A stretch of DNA of 64,000 nucleotides from contig CADCBZ010000010.1 in assembly GCA_902799765.1 (NCBI GenBank), forward strand, positions 33,476 to 97,475, written 5' to 3'. Shown here in pieces: positions 50,991-61,017 of the stretch (its first letter is position 1; each line of letters starts with the position of its first letter). The position numbers were made by a program, and so were the translations under genes. This DNA is from an uncultured Prevotellaceae bacterium (GTDB taxonomy: Bacteria; Bacteroidota; Bacteroidia; Bacteroidales; Bacteroidaceae). The notes under the pieces were generated by a model. It saw nothing but the letters and a program-made list of their open reading frames with translations. It was not told the origin of the DNA and searched no databases.

Positions 50991-52298
50991 ATGAAACAGA
51001 GATATATTTCCATCACACTGCTGTTGATTGCTTCCGTCCTCCAGACGGCAGCACAGGCACTGACTGACCGATATACCCACCACCATCCTGTGATTGTGGC
51101 CTGTCACTGGGATAACCCTCCTTACGAGTTCCTGAACGACGAGGGTGAGCCTGCAGGCATCAATGTTGATATCGTCAAAGCCGTGATGCACGAGCTCGAC
51201 CTGCCCTGCCAGTTCATCATGAAAGAGTGGAGCGTGGCCAAGAACACTTTCGATAACGGCAACGCCGATCTGATCCTGACGGATGCCCGTTCCTATCAGA
51301 AAGCAACACTCTTCTCCTCGGACAATGTTCTCCAATATCACCGTATATTGGCCGACTCCGTGGCTGAGATCCGTTTCATCGGCCGCGACCGCCAGCTCAT
51401 CGAACAGATGGACGACCAGTATTCGCGCCTGAAGCAGAAAGGTGAGCTCGCCCTCATCCAGGACCGTTGGATGCATCCTGAGCGCGTAGAACCTGAATCC
51501 ACGCCGAAAGAGCCCTATATCGCCGGCGGCATCCTGTTGCTCGCCGCCATCATCGGTCTGTTCATCTGGATCGCGCGGCGCCACATGCTGCGCGCAACAC
51601 GCCGCATCGCCGATCTCAACGAGATGATGTACAAGGCGCTGCACATGGGCAACTATGATGTGATGGTGTATGACATCGCCAAGGACCGTCTCACCAACCA
51701 GTATGGCAGCGTCCTGCCGAAAGAGGGAATGACCCTGGAGGAATATACGAAGCGCATCCATCCCGACCAGCGCGAGGAGTTCATCCTCAAGTCGAAGAGT
51801 ATGAATGAGGGGCGCTCACGCCACTTCGAGCTCAACAAACGCTGGAACAGCGGCACGGAGCAAAAGCCCCGCTACCTGCACTTCCAGGGACACGCCATCC
51901 TTGAGCTCGACGTCCACGGCCGTCCTGCCTATGTGATCAACGCCGTGAACGACGTGACCCAGGATATGAGGATCTACCAGGCCGCCCGCGACATCTCACG
52001 CAAGTATGACGCCATCCTCAGCGATCCCTTTGTCGCCATGTCATTCTACGACAACAAAGGCACCCTTATCAACCACAACGAGGCCATGAACAACCTGCTC
52101 CACGGCATCGACAGCAGTCTCTTCAAGGAGATCTTCAAGCCTCAGGAGCATAAAGACCTGAGCGTCACCCGTCACCTGTATTATCCTGAATATGGCATCG
52201 ACAAATATGTAGAGTGCCATATCCAGCCACTCTACAATGCCAAGGGTGAGATTGCCAACTACCTGATGACCACCAACGGTCGGGCAGCGGCTATTTGA
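50991..52298 (+). CDS. Second periplasmic-binding/PAS sensor, shortened input domain, no output domain
   Basis: 435 residues with a signal peptide (about 1-23), a solute-binding domain starting ACHWDNPPYEFLNDEGEPAGINVD but only about 150 residues long (the second lobe is largely missing: after DLILTDARSYQ it jumps to SVAEIRFIGRD), a transmembrane helix (about 180-200) and two PAS-like segments (HMGNYDVMVYDIAKD; DPFVAMSFYDNKGTLI). Again no output domain. Co-transcribed with the previous sensor. Its 3' end overlaps that of the STAS gene by 8 bp. Confidence 0.78.
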   Translation: MKQRYISITLLLIASVLQTAAQALTDRYTHHHPVIVACHWDNPPYEFLNDEGEPAGINVDIVKAVMHELDLPCQFIMKEWSVAKNTFDNGNADLILTDARSYQKATLFSSDNVLQYHRILADSVAEIRFIGRDRQLIEQMDDQYSRLKQKGELALIQDRWMHPERVEPESTPKEPYIAGGILLLAAIIGLFIWIARRHMLRATRRIADLNEMMYKALHMGNYDVMVYDIAKDRLTNQYGSVLPKEGMTLEEYTKRIHPDQREEFILKSKSMNEGRSRHFELNKRWNSGTEQKPRYLHFQGHAILELDVHGRPAYVINAVNDVTQDMRIYQAARDISRKYDAILSDPFVAMSFYDNKGTLINHNEAMNNLLHGIDSSLFKEIFKPQEHKDLSVTRHLYYPEYGIDKYVECHIQPLYNAKGEIANYLMTTNGRAAAI

Positions 52299-52596
52299 AC
52301 TCGAACAGGTTGGTAAATCCAGTCGTCGTAAACACGTCCATCACCTTCTCCTGCAAGCCTTTGATATAAAGGCTGCAGTGGTTGGCGCGACAACGCTGGT
52401 TGATAGCCATCAGCAGGCGCAGACCACTGGAGGAGATATACTCCAGACGGCTGCAGTCGATCACAATCTCACAGTCAAAGAAGTCGTAGAGCGGTTCTAC
52501 ATCCTTCTCCGTCTGTGCCGTCACAGAAGTGTCGAAGTAACCGTCGAGAATCAGGGTTACCTTCGTTTCGCTTTCTTTTCTAATCGTTGCTTCCAT
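52291..52596 (-). CDS. STAS-domain anti-sigma factor antagonist (RsbV-like)
   Basis: 101 residues with the STAS fold and the phosphorylation-site region DCSRLEYISSSGLRLLM, in which the Ser in ISSSGL is the usual target of an RsbW-type kinase. It begins two bases after the stop of the large phosphatase/ATPase gene, so it is coupled with it. The pair looks like a partner-switching module; the sigma factor or other final target is not in the window. Confidence 0.88.
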   Translation of the reverse strand: MEATIRKESETKVTLILDGYFDTSVTAQTEKDVEPLYDFFDCEIVIDCSRLEYISSSGLRLLMAINQRCRANHCSLYIKGLQEKVMDVFTTTGFTNLFEFK

Positions 52597-52598
52597 AA

Positions 52599-54992
52599 TT
52601 ATGTTGTTTCTATGATCTGATTTCCTTTGATTTTCTTGGTCATTGTGAGCACATTCTCACCGTCCTTGCGCTCATAGGTAAGCGTATCCATATAGTGACG
52701 CATCAGATGAATACCCAGACCGCCCACCTTCTGCTGACCCACGTGGGCGTCCACATCCACTTCCTGATAGGCTGTCGGATCGAAGGCCACGCCCTCGTCA
52801 CGGAGTACGAAGGTCAGCGTCTCGTTGTCGGCATCGGCATCGACCTCTATCAGAATGACGGCACGCGTACCCTGCGGATAGGCATAGTTCATGATGTTCA
52901 CCACCGCCTCCTCCACCGCCAGTCGGAGTCCCTGTTCCGTCAGCTCGTTGAAGCGCATATCATGACAGATGCTGCCCACGAAGATACCCAGGGCAGGCAC
53001 CTCCTTCACGTCGTTGAGCAGCGAGATACCACGGTGATACAGCGGATTGCTCATGCTGCCCTTATACTTGATGGCGAGCAGCGAGATATCGTCGCCTTGT
53101 GGGATAAAGTTCACGAACACACGCTCAGCCCGACGGATCTTCTGGACGAAGGTACGCGAGTCGAGGTTCTCGGCCGACAGGCGCAGGGCCTCGTCGCACA
53201 TACGCTGCTTACCGAACTGCTCCCTTTCCACGGTCTCTGCCTCCGTATAGCCATCGGTATAGAGGAAGAGCGTCGTGTCCCTGTCAACGATCGAGCGCTG
53301 CTCGGTATATTCCCAGTCAGGGCGCAGACCCAGGGGGATGTTGTTGTTGGCGTTGAGGAAACGCGTGTGCGCACCACCCACCAGCACAGGGGGCTCATGC
53401 CCGGCATTCGTATAGAGCAGACGGCCTGTCGCCAGGTCGAGCACACCCATGAAGAGCGTCACGAACATGAACGAGTCGTTGCTCTGACACACGGAGCGGT
53501 TGATCGACTCCATGATCAGCTTCGGCGAGGTGTGAGTCATCGACGCGCTGCGGAACATCGAGCGCGCCACCGCCATCACCAGCGCAGCCGGCACACCCTT
53601 GCCTGCCACGTCACCGATACTGAAATAGAGTTTTTCGTCGCGGATGAAGAAGTCGAAGAGGTCGCCGCCCACCTTCTTCGCCGTCACCACCTCACCGAAG
53701 ATGTCGATATCGGTACGCTCAGGGAACGGCGGATACACCTTCGGCAGCATCCGCTGCTGGATATCACTGGCAATCCTGAGTTCCTGATCCATCGCCACGT
53801 TCGAGGCGGTCGTCTCCTTCAGCTCTTCCATATAGTTCACCAGTGAGCTCTGCATATCCTTAAAGGCCTCGCGCAGGGCATCCACCTCACGGCTCTTCAC
53901 CTCGGGCAACTCGATGTGGAAGTTACCCTCAGCCACCTCTCTGGCAGCCGTCGCGAAGCGCGCCAGCAGGCGCATGTTCTTCCTGATCAGCTGGGAACTC
54001 AGCAGGTAGATCACCAGCAGACCCACGAAGAGCACGGCCAGGATGATGTTCGCCAGGAGGTTACCCTTATAGTTGATGATCGCCTCAGGCACGACGATCA
54101 CCACCGTCCAATCGGCATATTTCACATAGGAATAGAACACCCAGCAGTCCTGACCGTCGTTGTTGATGCGGCAGGTGCCGCTCTCTCGGTTCAGCATCCG
54201 CCGGGCCATCGCGTCATCCAAGGTGTCAGACGTCGCTTTCATGACATCCTGGATCTTCATTTGCAGCACACGCTCCTCCATCGGATGGATCAGGTAGGTG
54301 CCGTCGCTGTCGATAATGAAGCTGTACGACTGCTCCGAAAAGCCCTGTTCGTATCGTTCGTGGATCTCGGCATCTTCCCGGTTATGACGCTGACGCAACC
54401 ACCCCAGCGACACGTCGGCACCCAGCATACCCACCTTCCTGCCACGCTTATCGTGGATATGGGTCAGGTAGGTCGTCGTGAGTTGCTGCGAGGCAGCACG
54501 GTCCAGATACGGGGGTGTCCAGTCGTCTTCCTCCTGTTCGAAGGCTCTTTTATACCAGGCATGCACCAGGAAGTCGGGATGACGCTCGTTCATCTGCTTG
54601 CCTCTGACCACCCCTGACGAATCGCGCCAGGCGTAGATCTCGAAGTTATGGCCTTTCTGGGGGTAGAAGTCGGGCTCGAAGATCAGTCGGCAGCTCGACA
54701 TGTATTGGTTCTGGCTGACCATCCGCTCCAGATGCTTCTGCAACAGATCAGAATCCTGGAGGTCGCGCTCGATCACGTCCACATTGTTGATGGCAGCCAC
54801 ATAGACATCGGAGAGCACGCCGCGGATCTTCTCATTGGTATGGAGGATGATGCCCTCATAGCGTGCCTCGGCCTCATGCGCCATCGAGTCCTTTGTGATC
54901 AGATAGACCGCAATCATGATGATCGTCGAAACCACGATCAGCACCGCCATGATACGCAAGCTCAGCCTGTTTGCAAACGACCTTTTCTTCAT
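52599..54992 (-). CDS. Cache-HAMP-PP2C phosphatase fused to an RsbW-like ATPase domain
   Basis: 797 residues: transmembrane helix 1 (about 11-32), periplasmic Cache-type sensor (about 35-305; RYEQGFSEQSYSFIIDSDGTYLIHP), transmembrane helix 2 (about 309-331), HAMP, a coiled linker, a SpoIIE/RsbU-type PP2C phosphatase (IQQRMLPKVYPPF; KVGGDLFDFF; GDVAGKGVPAALVMA) and a C-terminal HATPase of the anti-sigma kind (EEAVVNIMNYAYP; LRDEGVAFDPT; GGLGIHLMRHYMD). Phosphatase and kinase of a partner switch are thus in one chain, and the STAS substrate is encoded directly after it. Confidence 0.9.
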   Translation of the reverse strand: MKKRSFANRLSLRIMAVLIVVSTIIMIAVYLITKDSMAHEAEARYEGIILHTNEKIRGVLSDVYVAAINNVDVIERDLQDSDLLQKHLERMVSQNQYMSSCRLIFEPDFYPQKGHNFEIYAWRDSSGVVRGKQMNERHPDFLVHAWYKRAFEQEEDDWTPPYLDRAASQQLTTTYLTHIHDKRGRKVGMLGADVSLGWLRQRHNREDAEIHERYEQGFSEQSYSFIIDSDGTYLIHPMEERVLQMKIQDVMKATSDTLDDAMARRMLNRESGTCRINNDGQDCWVFYSYVKYADWTVVIVVPEAIINYKGNLLANIILAVLFVGLLVIYLLSSQLIRKNMRLLARFATAAREVAEGNFHIELPEVKSREVDALREAFKDMQSSLVNYMEELKETTASNVAMDQELRIASDIQQRMLPKVYPPFPERTDIDIFGEVVTAKKVGGDLFDFFIRDEKLYFSIGDVAGKGVPAALVMAVARSMFRSASMTHTSPKLIMESINRSVCQSNDSFMFVTLFMGVLDLATGRLLYTNAGHEPPVLVGGAHTRFLNANNNIPLGLRPDWEYTEQRSIVDRDTTLFLYTDGYTEAETVEREQFGKQRMCDEALRLSAENLDSRTFVQKIRRAERVFVNFIPQGDDISLLAIKYKGSMSNPLYHRGISLLNDVKEVPALGIFVGSICHDMRFNELTEQGLRLAVEEAVVNIMNYAYPQGTRAVILIEVDADADNETLTFVLRDEGVAFDPTAYQEVDVDAHVGQQKVGGLGIHLMRHYMDTLTYERKDGENVLTMTKKIKGNQIIETT

Positions 54993-55080
54993 AATGACCG
55001 GATTTTATCTGTCACAACAGCTGCAAATATAGACAAATTCCCTGAAACATCCAAAGATTTTATCAAATTTATGTATATAT

Positions 55081-55111
55081 TTGGTCGTTTAAGACAAAAA
55101 ACGTACCTTTG
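55081..55111 (+). promoter_or_regulatory. Promoter of the patatin-like gene
   Basis: TTG (55081-55083), 20 bp, TACCTTTG (55104-55111), 20 bp before the ATG. Confidence 0.7.
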
Positions 55112-55131
55112 CAGCATCAAACCATTAAGAA

Positions 55132-57384
55132 ATGAAAACGAGATTATTGATACTCCTCACTGCGCTACTGATCAGTGGCCTGGTGAGTGCTGAACCTGCC
55201 GATACGAAAGGTGAGCGCAAGAAAGTGGCCGTCGTGCTGAGCGGTGGCGGTGCGAAGGGTATGGCTCATATCGGCGTGTTGAAGGTGCTGGAGAAAGCCG
55301 GCATACCGATCGACATCATCACAGGTACCTCGATGGGTAGCATCGTAGGCGGTCTGTATGCCATCGGCTACAACGCCCACTCACTCGACTCCGTGGCCCG
55401 TGCCCAAGACTGGAGCTACGTCATCAGCGACCGTGACAACCTGCGCAACCAGAGTCTCAGCGACTTGAAGAAACAATACACTTACGCCATCTCCACCAAC
55501 ATTTTCGGCGGCAAGCGTAACGTGCAGGCAGGCGGACTCATCAAGGGTAAGAACCTCGTCCAGCTGTTTGAGAAGCTGTGTGTGGGCTATACCGACTCGC
55601 TCGACTTCTCACGCGACCTGCCCATCCCTTTCGCCTGTGTGGCTACCGATATCGTCAGCTATACGGAATATGATTTCCATAGTGGCCGTCTGCCTCAGGC
55701 CATGCGCGCCTCGATGGCCATTCCTGCCGTCTTCTCTCCTGTCAGGATCGACAGCTTAGTGCTCGTGGATGGCGGCATGCGTAACAACTTCCCCGTGGAT
55801 ATCGCCAAACAGATGGGCGCCGACATCGTGATCGGCGTGTCAGTACACGATCACCCCATGACGGCCGACGATAACTGGGACACCAAAGGCGTACTCGCCC
55901 AGATCCTCGATGTGAACACCAAGAACAAATTCGAGGAGAACAAGGCCCTCACCGATGTCTTCATGTATGTGGATCCGAAAGGCTATGGCGCTGCCAGCTT
56001 CTCTGCTGCTGCCATCGACACCCTGATTCGTCGTGGTGAAGAGGAGGCCATGCGGCACTGGGACGAGCTGATCGCCCTGAAACAGCGCATCGGCATCGAC
56101 GAGTCGTTCCGTCCAAGGATCCTCCATCCCCAGAATCCTGCCATCATGACCGCCAAACAGCGCGTCGTGGGCTTTGACTTCGTGAATATGACACCGAAGG
56201 ATGAAAGTTTCCTGCGGCAGAAGTTCCACCTCGCCAAACTCGACAGCATCGACGCTGCCAAAGAACAGGAGATTACCACCTCCATGCGTATCGACCTGTT
56301 CTATCAGACGGCAGAGTGCCGTTTGGTACCTAAGGATTCCGGCTATGTGGTACAGCTGACTGCCGGCAAGGAGAAAACCAGTCGTCTCTATGTGGGTTTC
56401 CGCTTCGATACCGAGGAGTATGCAGCCCTGCAGGCCGGCCTCTCCATCCCCCTGAAGACCACAACCCCCATCAACACGGAGATCACCGCGCGGTTAGGCA
56501 AGCGACTGATGGTGGGCGCTGATCTCACCATCCACCCGCGTAGCTTCACCCGTCCTACCTTCAGTGCTTCTTTCCGACGCAACGACCTGGATGTCTATGT
56601 CAATGGCGACCGTGCCTACAACGTCGTCTATAACCAGACGCAGGCGGAGCTCACGCCCATCAATTTCAACTGGCGCTCCTTCAATCTGCAGTTAGGCATA
56701 CGATGGGACTACATGCATTACAGCAGTAACCTGAATTCGGATAGCACGGGTATATCGCCGTTGAAGAACGAGCACTTCTTCAGTTATCGGGCCCGCATCA
56801 CCTATAACAACGAGGACAACTGGATCTTCCCCACCCGCGGTGCCCGTTTCAATGCTGGCTATGTCTATCTGACCACCGACTTCGCCCGACTGGAAGAATA
56901 TTCTGCCATCGGTACCTATCTGGGAAAGAGTACTGGTTTGAGCATTGTCAATGCCGACTGGCGCATGTCGTTCCCCTTCGGTGGCGGCCTCACCATCCAG
57001 CCCATGCTCTATGGCCGCTTGCTCTTTGGCTCCGTCGTGCCCCATATCTTCAGCAACACCATCGGCGGCGACTGGTTCGGTCATTACATGGAACAGCAGA
57101 TGCCCTTTGCCGGTGTCGGCTGTATGGAATATGTCGATAACCAGTTTGTGGCAGCTCAGCTGCAGGGCCAGCAGCGTTTGGGTAAGAACCACTACATCCT
57201 GCTGCGTGTGGCTTGTGCCCAGCAGTCCGACAAGGTGAAGGACCTGCTCGGCAGCAGGACCATCATCGGTGTGCAGGGCGCCTACTTCTACAACACGATG
57301 TTCGGTCCGCTCGGTGCCACCTTAGGCTACAGCAACCGCACCAAGGAGGTCTATCTCTACCTCAACCTCGGTTACGAATTCTAA
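55132..57384 (+). CDS. Patatin-like phospholipase with C-terminal outer-membrane beta-barrel
   Basis: 750 residues with a signal peptide (about 1-20), a patatin domain with the oxyanion loop SGGGAKGMAHIGV, nucleophile GTSMG (Ser in GxSxG) and the catalytic Asp in DGGMRNNFP, then a POTRA-like segment and a C-terminal barrel of the BamA/surface-antigen type (FRIGFRFDTEEYAAL-like strands, FFSYRARITYNNEDNWIFPTRG) ending LYLNLGYEF with a terminal Phe. This is the PlpD-like layout, in which the barrel carries the lipase. Catalytic residues are all present. Confidence 0.92.
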   Translation: MKTRLLILLTALLISGLVSAEPADTKGERKKVAVVLSGGGAKGMAHIGVLKVLEKAGIPIDIITGTSMGSIVGGLYAIGYNAHSLDSVARAQDWSYVISDRDNLRNQSLSDLKKQYTYAISTNIFGGKRNVQAGGLIKGKNLVQLFEKLCVGYTDSLDFSRDLPIPFACVATDIVSYTEYDFHSGRLPQAMRASMAIPAVFSPVRIDSLVLVDGGMRNNFPVDIAKQMGADIVIGVSVHDHPMTADDNWDTKGVLAQILDVNTKNKFEENKALTDVFMYVDPKGYGAASFSAAAIDTLIRRGEEEAMRHWDELIALKQRIGIDESFRPRILHPQNPAIMTAKQRVVGFDFVNMTPKDESFLRQKFHLAKLDSIDAAKEQEITTSMRIDLFYQTAECRLVPKDSGYVVQLTAGKEKTSRLYVGFRFDTEEYAALQAGLSIPLKTTTPINTEITARLGKRLMVGADLTIHPRSFTRPTFSASFRRNDLDVYVNGDRAYNVVYNQTQAELTPINFNWRSFNLQLGIRWDYMHYSSNLNSDSTGISPLKNEHFFSYRARITYNNEDNWIFPTRGARFNAGYVYLTTDFARLEEYSAIGTYLGKSTGLSIVNADWRMSFPFGGGLTIQPMLYGRLLFGSVVPHIFSNTIGGDWFGHYMEQQMPFAGVGCMEYVDNQFVAAQLQGQQRLGKNHYILLRVACAQQSDKVKDLLGSRTIIGVQGAYFYNTMFGPLGATLGYSNRTKEVYLYLNLGYEF

Positions 57385-57477
57385 ATCAACCATCATAACT
57401 GGTCGTCACCATCCCCGTCGTCATGCTCCTCGTCAAATTCGTCATGGGTATCTGAATCAGGTTTCACTGAAAAAAGG

Positions 57478-57514
57478 CAGAGGATGTGTCATAATGGGCG
57501 CATCCTCTGTTTTT
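57478..57514 (+). terminator. Terminator after the patatin-like gene
   Basis: CAGAGGATG (57478-57486) pairs exactly with CATCCTCTG (57501-57509), followed by TTTTTAA. The rest of the 409-bp gap to susC holds a -7-like TATTTTTG at 57653-57660 and a leader of about 130 nt; no gene is seen. Confidence 0.85.
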
Positions 57515-57652
57515 AAGTGTCAAAATGGCATTTTAAACGTATTTTAGGATATAAAATTGATTTAAATCAAAGGAATCGCTAAAAAATGTTCACTTTTTAG
57601 GGCGAAATGTGATTTTTTTATAAAATTATTCGTTTTTTAGAATCTTATGCAC

Positions 57653-57660
57653 TATTTTTG
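57653..57660 (+). promoter_or_regulatory. Putative -7 box of the SusC operon
   Basis: TATTTTTG followed by CACC; no clear TTG at -33, as expected if an activator is needed. The leader of about 130 nt before the ATG at 57794 is long enough for regulation in the RNA. Confidence 0.4.
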
Positions 57661-57793
57661 CACCCCAAAGGCTGAAAAATGGCAATGAGGCAGTAGCCTC
57701 GGCGTCAGAGGTCGTCTATTTATATATAATAAGGTGGAAAAATGAACGAATATACAATATATATTTAACATTAATAACCAAAAGAGAGAATTT

Positions 57794-60700
57794 ATGAAAA
57801 AAAGACTAACGATGTTTTTAGCCGCTATGTTCCTTTGCATGGGAACAGCGCTGGCTCAAACCAAAGTTTCTGGTACAGTGCTCTCACAGGATGACGGTCA
57901 GCCGATTATCGGCGCAGCTGTCAAGGTAGTCGGCACAAGTACCGGTATGTTGACTGACGTAAATGGACGATTCAACATTGCCCTGCCTGCTGGTAAGAAC
58001 CAGCTGGAGATCAGTTACCTCGGTTATCTGTCACAGACCGTAACAGCCAAGAATGGCATGCGTGTATTCCTGAAGTCAGATGCTCAGGCACTCGACGAGG
58101 TGGTTGTTACTGCCATGGGTATTACCCGTCAGCAGAAGACCCTGGGTTATTCAGCCCAGACCCTCGACAGTGAGGAGCTGACTGTTGGTAAACTGACCGA
58201 TGTAACAAGTGCTATGGCCGGTAAGGTGGCTGGTGTGCAGATCAACACCACATCAAGCGACCCAGGTTCAGCCAACTCAGTGATCATCCGTGGTATCAGC
58301 TCTATCAATGGTAGCAACCAGCCCCTCTACATCGTAGATGGTGTGCCCCTCGTACAGACCACCTTCCGTGGTTCTCAGAAGGAGCAGGATCAGTTCCAGA
58401 ATGCAGTCGGTGGTGTATCAAACATCAACCCGAACGATATTGAGAACATGACCGTGCTGAAGGGTGCTGCCGCTACAGCCCTGTATGGTAGCCGCGCAGC
58501 CAATGGTGTGATCATCATCACCACCAAGACTGGTAAGAAGCATGGCGACCGCAACTTCCAGATCAGCTACGATGGTAGCTTGTCATGGCGTAATGTTGCC
58601 ACTCTGCCTAAGATGCAGAACAAGTTCGGTCAGGGTTGGAATGGTAAGCAGACCTTCATCGAGAACGGTTCTTGGGGTCCTGAGATGGACGGTAGCTCAC
58701 AGGTGTATGGCCCGATCTGGAACTATAAGCAGCTGGAGCACAAGTACAGTGCTGTTGAGGACAATGTCAAGGATTTCTTCGAGTCAGGTATCAACACCTC
58801 TCACAGTGTTGCCCTGAACGGTATCAGCGGTGACCAGAAGATGACCTACTATCTGAGCTACTCTTTTGCTTCAGATAACGGTATCCTGCCTGGTGACAAG
58901 GATACTTACAAGCGTCACACACTGGCTTATCGTGGTAGCTATCAGGCTACAGACTGGTTCAAGCTCTCTGCTAACATGAACCTGGCAAAGACACAGACCA
59001 ATACGGTGGCAGCTTATCAGGGTACTTCATTCATCGATGGTATCATGGAGTTCCCACGCGACCTCAGCCTGGTTGACCGCAAGAACCTCAATTCTGCTTT
59101 CGATACACCTGAGGCTTGGTTCACACCTTACGGTATCACCAACCCCTATTGGGCCATTGAGAACAACTACAACCATAACGATGCCAAGCAGGTATATGGT
59201 AAGGTTCAGGCTGACATCAACCCGATCAAGCAGCTGACCCTGACTTATCGTTTCGGTTTCGACTATACAGACTACGATCATAAGATCGGCTATCCTCAGA
59301 TCGCCCTTGACGATGCCCTCATCAACGAGGACTACGGTTATGCGCCTTCAAACATGAACCAGTCTGGTTATGTGTTCAACAGATATATGCGTAAGTACGA
59401 GGTGAACCACGACTTCCTGGCTAACTTCGCCGACAAGTATCTGGATGGCAAGCTCGACGTGAACGTGAACGTTGGTTTGAACATCAACGAGCGTGGTCGT
59501 AACTGGATGGACGGTCAGACCGATGACCTGACCTTCTACTCTGGTTTCTGGCAGCTGAGCAACGGCGCCACCAAGACCACTCTGGAGGAATATACCTACA
59601 AGCGCCGCCTCATCGGTCTCTTCGGTGACATTTCTCTCGGTTGGGACGAGATGATCTACCTTGGCTTCACCGCCCGTAACGACTGGTCATCTACACTGCC
59701 TAAGGAGAAGAACAGCTACTTCTATCCTGGTGTGACCCTGAGCTGGATCTTCACACGTCTGATCCCGAAGAACGACATCCTGACCTTCGGTAAGGTGCGT
59801 GCCGCTTATGGTAAGACCGGTAACGATGCTGATGAGTATCGTGTATATCCTAACTTCACGCAGGCTTATTCTAACGGTTACTATGCTCAGGACCTGACCA
59901 AGTTCCCGCACGCTGGTATTAATGCCTTCCAGGCTGCTTCTACTGTCGGTAGTAACTCTCTGAAGCCTGAGATGACCACTGAGGTTGAGCTCGGTCTGAA
60001 CCTGGCTTTCTTCAACAACCGCATCAACATTGACTTCGCTTGGTACAACCGTAACACCGACGACCAGATCTTCACACTGCCTGTAGATCCTTCAACTGGT
60101 TACTCTTTCATGGTGACCAACTTCGGTAAAGTTCGCAACACTGGTGTCGAGTTGCTCGTCAACACAGTACCCATCCAGACTAAGGACTTCCGTTGGGAAC
60201 TCGGTTTCAACTTCTCAAAGAACAATAACAAGGTTGTTTCAATGCCTGAGAGCCTCGATGGCGGTATGGTTAACATCCAGCAGTTCTCTGCAGGTAACGA
60301 CGCTGTCTATATGCGTGCTGTTGAGGGTCTGCCTATGGGTGAGCTCTTCACCTATCTGCCCCAGCGCACTGCCGACGGTAAGCTCATCGTTGACCAGAAT
60401 GGTCAGCCTCTGCTGTCAACCGAGGTTCAGGATACTGGTAAGAACGTGAACGCCGACTGGACTGGTGGTATCAACACCTCATTCTGGTACAAGGGTATCT
60501 CTCTGAGCGCTCAGCTCGATATCCGTAAGGGTGGCTATATGTTCTCTCGTACGAAGAACCTGATGCAGTTCACTGGTAACGGTGAGGCTACACTCTACAA
60601 CGACCGTCGTCCGTTCGTGATTCCTAACTCAGTCTATGAGGATGGTACTGAGAACACCACACCGATCTACCTGGGCGACAGCAGCTATCAGGATTGGTTT

Positions 60701-60997
60701 AACAACTATGGTGCCAACGAGGGTGGTGAGTTCTATCTGATCGACCGTTCTTACGTGAAGCTGCGTAACATCACGCTGGCTTATCAGTTGCCGAAGTCAA
60801 TCGTAAGCAAACTCTACCTGAGCGACATTACGTTGTCACTGTTCTGCAACAACGTATTCACCTGGACTCATAAGGCTAACCGCTACATCGATCCTGAGAC
60901 CAGCTCTTATGGTAATGACTTGGAGGGTATGTTCGGTGAGCTCTACAGCAACCCGGCCTGCCGTACCTTCGGTTTCAATGTAGGTCTTAAGTTTTAA
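57794..60997 (+). CDS. SusC/RagA family TonB-linked outer-membrane protein
   Basis: 1067-residue TonB-dependent transporter that imports a substrate bound by its SusD partner. Signal peptide (about 1-22, ALAQ), carboxypeptidase-regulatory-like domain (VSGTVLSQDDGQPIIGAAVKV), TonB box region (DEVVVTAMG), plug (GVQINTTSSDPGSANSVIIRG; GAAATALYGSRAANGVIIITT) and a C-terminal barrel ending FGFNVGLKF. Gene order with SusD 20 bp downstream is canonical. The substrate cannot be told from sequence. Confidence 0.96.
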   Translation: MKKRLTMFLAAMFLCMGTALAQTKVSGTVLSQDDGQPIIGAAVKVVGTSTGMLTDVNGRFNIALPAGKNQLEISYLGYLSQTVTAKNGMRVFLKSDAQALDEVVVTAMGITRQQKTLGYSAQTLDSEELTVGKLTDVTSAMAGKVAGVQINTTSSDPGSANSVIIRGISSINGSNQPLYIVDGVPLVQTTFRGSQKEQDQFQNAVGGVSNINPNDIENMTVLKGAAATALYGSRAANGVIIITTKTGKKHGDRNFQISYDGSLSWRNVATLPKMQNKFGQGWNGKQTFIENGSWGPEMDGSSQVYGPIWNYKQLEHKYSAVEDNVKDFFESGINTSHSVALNGISGDQKMTYYLSYSFASDNGILPGDKDTYKRHTLAYRGSYQATDWFKLSANMNLAKTQTNTVAAYQGTSFIDGIMEFPRDLSLVDRKNLNSAFDTPEAWFTPYGITNPYWAIENNYNHNDAKQVYGKVQADINPIKQLTLTYRFGFDYTDYDHKIGYPQIALDDALINEDYGYAPSNMNQSGYVFNRYMRKYEVNHDFLANFADKYLDGKLDVNVNVGLNINERGRNWMDGQTDDLTFYSGFWQLSNGATKTTLEEYTYKRRLIGLFGDISLGWDEMIYLGFTARNDWSSTLPKEKNSYFYPGVTLSWIFTRLIPKNDILTFGKVRAAYGKTGNDADEYRVYPNFTQAYSNGYYAQDLTKFPHAGINAFQAASTVGSNSLKPEMTTEVELGLNLAFFNNRINIDFAWYNRNTDDQIFTLPVDPSTGYSFMVTNFGKVRNTGVELLVNTVPIQTKDFRWELGFNFSKNNNKVVSMPESLDGGMVNIQQFSAGNDAVYMRAVEGLPMGELFTYLPQRTADGKLIVDQNGQPLLSTEVQDTGKNVNADWTGGINTSFWYKGISLSAQLDIRKGGYMFSRTKNLMQFTGNGEATLYNDRRPFVIPNSVYEDGTENTTPIYLGDSSYQDWFNNYGANEGGEFYLIDRSYVKLRNITLAYQLPKSIVSKLYLSDITLSLFCNNVFTWTHKANRYIDPETSSYGNDLEGMFGELYSNPACRTFGFNVGLKF

Positions 60998-61017
60998 TTA
61001 AAGGAGGACAGAACATT

